This document shows, piece after piece, positions 56,023 to 64,000 of a DNA stretch of 64,000 bases (position 1 is its first letter; each line of letters starts with the position of its first letter). The stretch lies in the NCBI GenBank assembly GCA_900239685.1, contig OENT01000851.1, positions 1-64,000 of the forward strand. The letters are read 5' to 3'. A program made the position numbers and the translations under genes. Source of the stretch: Rotaria macrura. Taxonomy: Eukaryota > Rotifera > Eurotatoria > Philodinida > Philodinidae. The notes beneath the pieces were generated by a model. That model saw nothing but the letters and a program-made list of their open reading frames with translations, made no database searches and was not told where the DNA came from.

Positions 56023-56522
56023 ACATTACACATTTACGTATATAAATATGAATATAAATATGTTTGTGTGTGCTTAGAAGAAAAAATTTATTCATTGACA
56101 TTTAGTATTAGTGTTCTTGCTTTGTTTTAGTTATTATGAAAAAAAAATACGAACATTTAAATCTAACTCTCCACACTGTATGAAAACGAGCATCAATTTT
56201 GCATTTGATAATAAAAATACTACAAACATTTTATTATTCACTTAGTAGATAATATCCATTATTCTGCTACTGTCTAACATAATAGCCTTTTAAAGCTCTA
56301 TCTTACGGTTAGGACGTATGAATATTAAAAAGAAAAATGAAATATTCACTTACTTGCTAATCGATAATTTCTAAAAATGTTTTTGAAATCTGAAAAAGAA
56401 ACAAATTCATATTCTATATCGATAGGATTCGATGCATAAAAGCAAAAAAAACAAATACATTTATCAACATGACAACGAAATAGTTAGTTTCTGGTTTATT
56501 TTATTTTTACAAAAAACCCAAA
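56023..56522. other. Short convergent 3' spacer
   Basis: Separates the ends of the filament gene and PQBP1. Poly(A)-signal-like AATAAA occurs on the plus strand near 56210, and on the minus strand near 56497, about 25 nt past the PQBP1 stop. Confidence 0.5.
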
Positions 56523-58693
56523 CTATGCATTTTTCGATTTTTTCTTTGATCCACCTTCAGCATTCATACGTAGTATGTCACCAGGTGATGGATAAGGACG
56601 CATTTGAAATAATTCACCAGTTGCAGTTTCATCAACACCAGTCTTTGCTTTGCCTTTCAAATCTAGACCAGATGACCAGTTACCTCTGAAAAGAAAAATA
56701 TTTATAACATAATTTATGCATGCATTTCCAAACATCTTTACTTTGGAACGTCAGAATAGGATGATGGGTCCATCTGAAAACCAGACAAATAAAATATTGA
56801 TAATGACATTTGTACTACGATTACTTACCGGATCAGCATCATAACTTAGCATTTTACCAGCTAAAATAAATAAACACTGTTTAGTAACGAAAAAAAAACA
56901 ACTAAGTGTATCGTAATCCACTGTCATAATACTTTTCAGACCTTTGCTAAGTCTTGCAAGGCGTAGCGTAGAATGGCAATGATTACGAACGATTATATAT
57001 ACTAACCGATTTTACGTTTTAACTTTTGTATAGGATTTAAATCGTCTTCATCGGTATCTGATCGTTCTCCGGCCTAAGAAAATTGGATTCCTTTTTAAAC
57101 GACATTCAAGTTCTTCAACAGATTCTTACATCATTTAAATTTTTCTTTTTCTTCTTCTTTTTCGATGAGCTCGATGATTGTTTTTGTGCTTCTGCTGATT
57201 TTTTTTCCATTTCTTTTTCTTAAAAGAAAAAAAGACGATTCATTGAGAAAATTTGCCTAGCAAAAACTCAATCGATTCGTCGTACGTTTTAATTTCATCG
57301 CTGACGGAGTTATATGTGAACGTGGATGGGAAGGTGGTAACCATGATACTTCATCCGTTTCTAAATTCCAATAATAACATCGATCTAAATTAGAATCGGG
57401 TACTTCACGCCAATTGCTTGGTAATGGATATTTTTTTAGCATTCGTCGACGTCGTTTCTCAGTTGTCGGATCTGGTGTATAATTCTTAATACCATATCTT
57501 TTAAAATAAGGAAAACTATATATTCATTTGTATAGCGAATAAAACAGCAATCTATGCCTAACTAGATCGACCATCGACTTTGATCAGACACGATCATCGC
57601 TACTCGATTAATTCCAACAGCATATCAATGTCCTATATTTGGTTTTATTATCCACTTTTTTTCTGATCAACAAGAATACATTGAAAAGAAACTAGATTCT
57701 CACACGACGTAGACGTATGTATGCAAGGTCTAAAAATGTGGGGATGTGCTCCTTCTGAACAGCTGTTATTTCCCAACCCTGTGTAATAGTATTGGTAGTC
57801 ATCATGAGTCGAAACTAACTAGTGCAACATTTGATTTACACAAAACCACTTGACATAACTGTCATTACCTATATTCCGTTAGTTGCCGTACGCGTGAAAA
57901 AGCTGACCATCAGTTAACTCAAAGTAGAATTAATTATGGTCATTAAAGAATATCACGCAAGACACTGCCCCAACCTTTATGTCTCTTCTGAACATAGAAG
58001 TAGTAGTTCTGCAAAGATCAGGGTGATCTTGTGGAAATTTAACAGCTAGGACCAGACGAACTGTGTCTATTTCAATATGAATGAACCTGTAAGAGCCACA
58101 CTTATTTTGGTTCTCGTACTGAATAAAACATCGACAGTAGTAGGACTTGCTACTAAAACATGTCTCACCGATAATATCCTAACTTGAAAGCATTCCTTTT
58201 AAATATGTATACAAAAAACAAAGACTTAGAGTTGCCATGGACCCCTAAACTATTAGAAAATGTGTTCTTATTTTTTGTTACCGTTTTTTACAATATTCAA
58301 CACAAGTATGATATGGATTCCATTTGTTCGGGCATTTAATACATTCTTCGAAGTCTATTTGAATATCAGCAGCTGAGAAATTACTGGAAATCGTCTGATA
58401 AAAGAAAGAAAAACATACTTCGAAAAAGTTCAACACTGTAATTTCATTTTTCTACCTTTTTTGGTACGATGGATGGTTGATGATGATCGTCACGTTCATC
58501 ATAACTTTCGGCAAATACTTCTTCGCTTTTTTCATCTGTGTCAGCACTAGCATCTGATTGAAAAAAAAATAGTGAAAACAATTACAAGAACAAATCTTTC
58601 TTATGAGAACCAACCAAGTGCAGCATTAATATTGCCAGCATTTAGAATTCCACGTTCAATTAAACGTGCTTGTAGTGCAGATGAAAGTGGCAT
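56523..58693 (-). CDS. PQBP1: Polyglutamine-binding protein 1 (PQBP1)
   Basis: Nine exons (58693-58615, 58553-58456, 58394-58282, 57497-57286, 57218-57130, 57073-57007, 56861-56830, 56773-56742, 56685-56523) encode 294 residues (human 265). The protein is a nuclear splicing and transcription adaptor of the U5/tri-snRNP. The N terminus [17 protein letters not shown] matches the family. A WW domain lies at about 120-152 with W126, YYW 138-140 and W149. A Lys-rich nuclear stretch (KKKKKK) and [17 protein letters not shown] follow. [10 protein letters not shown] (270-279) is the C-terminal YxxPxxVL motif that binds the U5 15-kDa protein (TXNL4A) in human PQBP1. Upstream of the WW domain, C77-x2-C80, H88, C90 and C94 form a possible zinc-binding cluster absent from human PQBP1. 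Intron 3 (776 nt) is the only long one. Confidence 0.94.
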
Positions 58694-58986
58694 TTTCTTT
58701 TCTTTCTAAAAATGAATTTTCACAATGTAATTTCATGTATAGTTCTCGTATTGGTTCAATGGATAAAACCAATTATAATTAAAAAATTAGAAACGAAAAC
58801 AAAATAAACATTAATAAAATTATTTTCAAAAATATTATTAATAAAATAAATTACACACTAGTCAATGAAAATCTATCAATGATTTATAGCGCCCTCTATC
58901 AATGAAATGACCATCGATCGACTGAGAGAGATAGAGAAAGAACGAGCCGACAATTATACTACTATTCTTTACTTCAATGTTGATCC
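58694..58986. promoter_or_regulatory. Candidate bidirectional promoter of PQBP1 and Twinkle
   Basis: The two start codons are 293 bp apart and point away from each other. The middle is AT-rich (58780-58860) and is followed by a short less AT-rich segment (gcgccctc near 58890). No TATA box can be assigned with confidence. The spacing suggests shared regulation of two housekeeping genes. Confidence 0.55.
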
Positions 58987-61900
58987 ATGTTTTCTGCTTC
59001 GATTTTTCGTTCAACAAATAATCTTTTACTTATTAATCCACACATTAAACAATTCTTTCAATCGTTGAATTCAATCAATGTTCCACAATCGAATAAGCAA
59101 ACACTGATCGATCCGAATCCACCTTTAGTTGGTCAAGCTATTGAAATAAAAGAATATCTAAGACAAAATTCAATTCCATTCGATGAATCATGGACATGCA
59201 TTAAAGCATTGTGCTGTCGAAGTTCAAATAAAGTAACAGGACTGATCCATATAGGAAAAGAACGAGGTTTGTAGCAAACAAGTTATTGATCGGCTATTCA
59301 TATTTGTATTGTATTTATTCTAATAGGTGATTTTTCATGTTTGAAATGTGCAACAACTGGTACTTGGGTAGAATTTAAAACGAAATGGCAACAATTTCAA
59401 TCAAGGTTTAGTGATTTGGGTTTTCATTTTATGTTTCCGCATTGTTATTATTTTCTTCTTAGACCATTTTGTCCCAAAGCGAGCCCACCAACGAGTCTAT
59501 TGTCAGGTACAGAAAGTAAAATTTGGCAAGAATCAGTACCGATTGAAGAAAAAGATACAGAACTCGTAGCTGCCATTCTATCAAGATATGGATTCAACGA
59601 GGTAAAGTCATTATGAAATTTTTCGTTCATTGATAGGGAATAACTTTTTTCAAGAGTCCTATTCATTTTATCGATAAAATGGTTGAGACACTATAGGAAG
59701 ATATATTTTAGTATACATAGTGATCTGTTATTATCTGTCAAGAACTTATTGTTTATCTAGATAAAGAATATCATTCAAAGATAGAAGAACTTGTGCTAAC
59801 CAAAACTGATTCTGTTATTCGACTATTGTATTGTGAAATTTACATGAACGCTATTTTTAAACTCAAAAGAGAACAAATCAAACGAACACATAGCATTAAA
59901 GCTAATATTAAGTTGACCGAACCACATATATAAGTGACGTTTGAATAAATTCATAAGCTGTTTACAGAACACTTGTCTGGAAATAGATCTACGAATTCTA
60001 AATTTTTTCCATCGAAAGTAATGCTGCTGAATGACAATATTGAGTTTCCAAGAAAACTAATTTTTGAGTGAGATGTTTATAGTAAACAGTTAACTTATTG
60101 AAATTCAATCTGTGCGCAACCGAACATAATTGTTGATGACAACTGCTTGGTTATCCTATTTACTGATAAGAAATAAATTGTGCTGATGTGTTAAGTGAGA
60201 ATTTCATGTTTAACTGTTCTTCGATGAATGTCTCAAGTTGAATTATCAATTTTTTAAAATGATCATGATTTGACACCACGAATACATGTGCACAATAGTT
60301 CTTATGCTTTGGATGTGTTTATCGTGGTTTCTTGCTGTATGCAACATGAACTGCAGTACCGATGTTCGGTTCCCGGTGCTTAAAAACACTCTTCTTATGA
60401 AAGTTTTTCAATGGATGAGTGGAATACATAGACTATGCTTAAATAAGCTATAGTAATTGTGAGAATACTTGATATTCCTCACCATTGTTGGCTTCGTATA
60501 TGCAACATTTTGACTATAGTTTCGAAATAAATTCAAGGAGACGTGAAGAAATGATTTCAGAATTTCAACTTGACACATCTCAACTAGAGCAATTAACTAT
60601 GAATATTTCAATTCTTACTTCGGAAGATATAAGCCTTGTACACATTTGTATTCTCCATTCTTAATCTGTGAATTGGAATACTTTACAAAAAGCTTTGTCA
60701 GTATTGATGTCTCTTTGACGACTTTATGGATGATAACATTTATTCTTCAAAACATCGAATTGTCTAACGTAACAAATGATATGTGAAAAATTTCTAATTT
60801 TGCAGGAGTTTACATTATCCCATGGAACACTTCAACGGTATGGTATGCGACTTTATCAAGATCAACTTGTTGCACCGTTGTATGATATCGATCGATCACT
60901 TGTTAATATTGTTGTTCTTGACCCGGAATCATATTCGAATGATAAATCATTGTAAAGAATATTTATTTATTTGCCGAAATTAAAATTTGATATAATTTAA
61001 TAGAAAACTTATTGCACCATTTGGTTTGAATGTACTCTCAGCACGTAATGTTGAAATCGTGCTCGTTGATTCAATTTGGGATGCTCTATGTGTTTATGAG
61101 ACAACTGGCAAAGTAGCAATTGTTCTTCCGAGTGCAAAATTTTCTATTCGAGTACGATGAAATGAAATATCTTTCTCAGATTTCATTGTACTTAGAAATT
61201 CTTCATTCAGATGAGTGTGATATTAGAACATTTACGTAAAATTCACATATGGTATTCAAATGATAAAGCTCTGGCTTTTCGTCTAGTTAATGTACTCAAC
61301 CCACATCGATGTTTCATGATAAGGTAAGAAATAAGTTCTCAACCAATAGATTTAACTTAGAAAAATTATTTTAAAGCTTTCCTACGAATGCACATACGGC
61401 ATTCAAATCTGGTCATAATTTAAAAACCATAGTTAATGAAAGTTTTGCTGTAATTAATAAATGTATTGAGCAATTTGATACATTTCGAGATTTAGTACGT
61501 GATGAATTACTTCAAAGAACACGTTTTTCTGGATTACAAGTTAGTAAATATTTCATTTGCCAAAAAAAAGCAACTTTTTGCATTTTGATTTCAGTGGCAA
61601 AGATTTCCAATGTTGACACAAATTCTCAAAGGTCATCGAGCTGGTGAATTAACAGTACTGACTGGATCTACTGGTTGTGGTAAAACAACATTTTTAAGTG
61701 AATATTCACTTGATTTATGCCTTCAAGGGGTAAATACAACAAATCATATCGGTTCAATTAAATCGTGGGATATAAATGAGTTTACGCCAGGAGTATAATA
61801 CTTCATCATTAAATGCATTAGTTCATAAGAAATGGTACACATTTTTGGTAGTTTACAGTAATTTCATAGAATACGACATGATCGCCTGAAAGAGCAAGAG

Positions 61901-63242
61901 GCAAAACAGTCTCTTAGAGAAATTTTACCAGAAGTTCTATGCTCCTTCAACAGATGTAACCAAATAGCTGTAGCTGCTTTGCAAGTTTTATCGAACCAAT
62001 GGGAATAAAAATGTTGCTCAATGTCATGTGAGAATATAAAATTTAATACAAGTGGTTCAGTGTGTTTCAGAAATATATGCTTATGAACGATGCAAAGGAA
62101 AAAAATAGTCATAGATTTCAATAGAATTGAGAGAATCTTTTCAGTCATTTCCAACAGTATAGTTGATTACATAGGAACTTTTAAAGAGTTGTTCGGACAC
62201 ACTATTTATTCGATCGAAGTCGTAAAAGAACATGAATAAGTTGATCAAACTTCGTTCATATGATATTAAAATTTTCATTATTTTCGTTTTCTATAATTAC
62301 GAACAACTATGGATGATAGTTTTCAAAAAAAAACTACATTTTTGCTTAGCTTTCAACTCTATTCGGCAGTTTTGAAATACAGACACATCGTCTTGCAAAA
62401 GTGATGTTAACACAGTATTCAGGGTATTTATCATAGTTTAAGTTTCTCTACGTTAACTAGTTTCTATTTTGTACAGTTTAAATTTATCTAAACATATGCA
62501 TGTATTTGAACAATATGCTGATCAATTTTCTCGTTTACCAATGTTTTTCATGACATTTCATGGTCAAGAAAGTATTGATAAAGTAATTAATGTAAGTGTC
62601 AATAGTATACTTTTCATTGAATCAAGTTGATCACTAAAAGATGAAAAATTCAATAGACAATGGGAAACGCCGTAGCCATTCATAATATACAACATGTTAT
62701 TATTGATAATCTTCAATTCATGATGGGAATGGATTATTCCAACGGGGATCGTTTTTTCAAACAAGATACATTAATTCATCGTTTTAGAAAGTTTGCAACG
62801 AATAATAGATGTCACGTTACAGTCGTTATTCATCCGAGAAAAGTAGGGAAAAATCTTCGGAGAGAAACTTATAAAACGTATGATTATATTTCATTCAGGA
62901 AGAAGATGAAGGTTTATCAATTTCATCGATTTTCGGTTCAGCAAAAGCATCACAAGAATCTGATAATATTTTAATCATACAACAACGGAAATTAGGTACA
63001 GCCAACGGTGGACATATTAAATATTTACAAGTAAACTAACAATGACATTTTGTTTTGAAATATTATGATGGGCAAAATTCTAGGTAGCAAAAAATCGATT
63101 CGATGGACAACTTGGTCGATTTGCACTTCGTTTTGATAAAGATCGTTTATCGTTTTCACGTCCGATATGTTCTAGAGAAGATTCAAATATTGAAACAAAT
63201 GACGAACATGAACAACAACAAAACATAACTGTCGAGCAATAA
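58987..63242 (+). CDS. TWNK: Mitochondrial replicative DNA helicase Twinkle
   Basis: Thirteen exons (58987-59266, 59327-59405, 59463-59601, 60806-60951, 61004-61151, 61211-61323, 61377-61539, 61595-61729, 62350-62423, 62477-62591, 62657-62842, 62899-63030, 63084-63242) give 622 residues (human 684). The hexameric RecA-type helicase unwinds mtDNA with polymerase gamma. A Ser/Asn-rich N terminus with few acidic residues suits mitochondrial import. A primase-like domain includes Cys71, Cys76, Cys77 and C98-x2-C101. The helicase core has Walker A GSTGCGKT (380-387), [29 protein letters not shown], Walker [12 protein letters not shown] (from 478), [25 protein letters not shown] and [11 protein letters not shown]. 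The exon at 62350-62423 is easy to miss, but without it the H1a-H2 region is lost. Introns 3 (1.2 kb) and 8 (620 nt) are long. AATAAA at 63340-63345 fits the poly(A) site. Confidence 0.95.
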
Positions 63243-64000
63243 ATATCAGTCAGACTATTTTTTCATCTGTCTCAAAGACTTCGATTAAGTACCGTTGACA
63301 TTTACAGTCAATATTTTTTTCATTTTCTTTTTGTTATAGAATAAATTATTGTTCGTAAAACGAATGACATGTTTCTTTAGTAAAATCAACAATAAAAAAC
63401 TTTTTTATTGACAACTAATCTCTATGCGAGAATTAGGTGTGAGCACAGTACTCAGAGAAGACTAATAGCTTGTGATCCACGTAGTATAGCAATTAAACTT
63501 CGAGAACATCAGATATCATTGTTTTTTATTTGGCATGAGCAAGGATTAACTTATCTAAATAATTAACATCGTTAGAAACAATGGTAGTCTGTTTCGGCGA
63601 AAATGAATCACGTCTAATGTGTTTATTAGAGAATGATCAGTTAGTTCTATGGAGGATGATGATTAATTAATGTTCGGCTAACTATATTCGCAACATTTGT
63701 CATTTGCTACATTGTGCAGAAATGTTTTTGACTCTAGAAAAATGTCTTGTTTCATGAGTTCATGTTTGAAAACAGGTTTCCTTGTGAATCTCGATGTTGG
63801 TAAATGTTTGAACGTGTGTTTTCTACTAATCAAAACTCATAATACTGTTGTTGATAGTTGAATTAAAATAGTGACGATGTTCTTTTTTATGCTCAGAGAA
63901 ATCGCATAGCTAGATACATGGCTCAAAACATTGGTGACATTTTAAATTTAAATAGACTTATCACGTCGTCAATCTCTTGAGTTTCAGATTAAACATTGAT
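63243..64000. other. 3' flank of Twinkle, no gene recognised
   Basis: Contains the probable Twinkle polyadenylation signals (63340-63345 and a second AATAAA near 63390), then AT-rich sequence without a supported gene to the window edge. Confidence 0.5.

Noticed and set aside
61730-62349. Apparent loss or replacement of the Twinkle segment after Walker A (frame continues [14 protein letters not shown])
   Set aside because: The conserved segment [19 protein letters not shown] is present in a separate 74-bp exon at 62350-62423; the odd residues are intron read-through.

Overview
The window looks like nuclear DNA from an invertebrate animal, most likely a bdelloid rotifer such as Adineta or Rotaria. 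Genes have many short GT-AG introns (mostly about 45-100 nt), the DNA is strongly AT-rich, the proteins are animal ones (nuclear receptor, Twinkle, PQBP1, EFTUD2, M13 peptidase family), and the spacers carry small palindromic DNA transposons plus a 5'-truncated LINE. The rotifer assignment rests on gene style and recollection of bdelloid proteins; I could not run a search.

Layout. 0-1.2 kb: a 5'-truncated LINE copy with a perfect 16-bp target duplication. 1.2-19.8 kb: gene-poor, holding one intronless rhodopsin-type GPCR (5958-6977, minus) and several non-autonomous palindromic elements: a hAT-type element with an exact 8-bp duplication and a second palindromic element inside it (11440-12523), a triple nested inverted repeat (16129-17486) and a 370-bp palindrome (17888-18257). 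19.8-21.2 kb: a four-exon gene (minus) for a 379-residue single-pass membrane protein that I do not recognise. 22.3-24.0 kb: another foldback element. 25.0-27.8 kb: a three-exon nuclear receptor with an unusual P-box. 29.2-30.9 kb: a coiled-coil gene (minus) resembling TJAP1/BEGAIN.

36-64 kb is gene-dense and housekeeping in character: class I fructose-bisphosphate aldolase (8 exons, plus), a 12-exon M13 (neprilysin/ECE-like) ectoenzyme (minus) whose zinc site is lost, the U5 snRNP GTPase EFTUD2 (19 exons, minus), an intermediate filament protein (4 exons, plus), PQBP1 (9 exons, minus) and the mitochondrial helicase Twinkle (13 exons, plus). Every multi-exon model given here closes in frame from start to stop. 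EFTUD2 and PQBP1 both belong to spliceosomal U5/tri-snRNP biology in other animals. PQBP1 and Twinkle are head to head with 293 bp between start codons, so a shared promoter is likely.

The most unusual observations are the M13 protein with HExxH replaced by AQKLF and the GENIAD region replaced by PTTLRH (a probable pseudopeptidase), the cluster of nested palindromic transposons, the unidentified four-exon membrane protein, and the divergent nuclear-receptor P-box. No tRNA, rRNA, CRISPR array, retrovirus-like or Polinton-like element was recognised.
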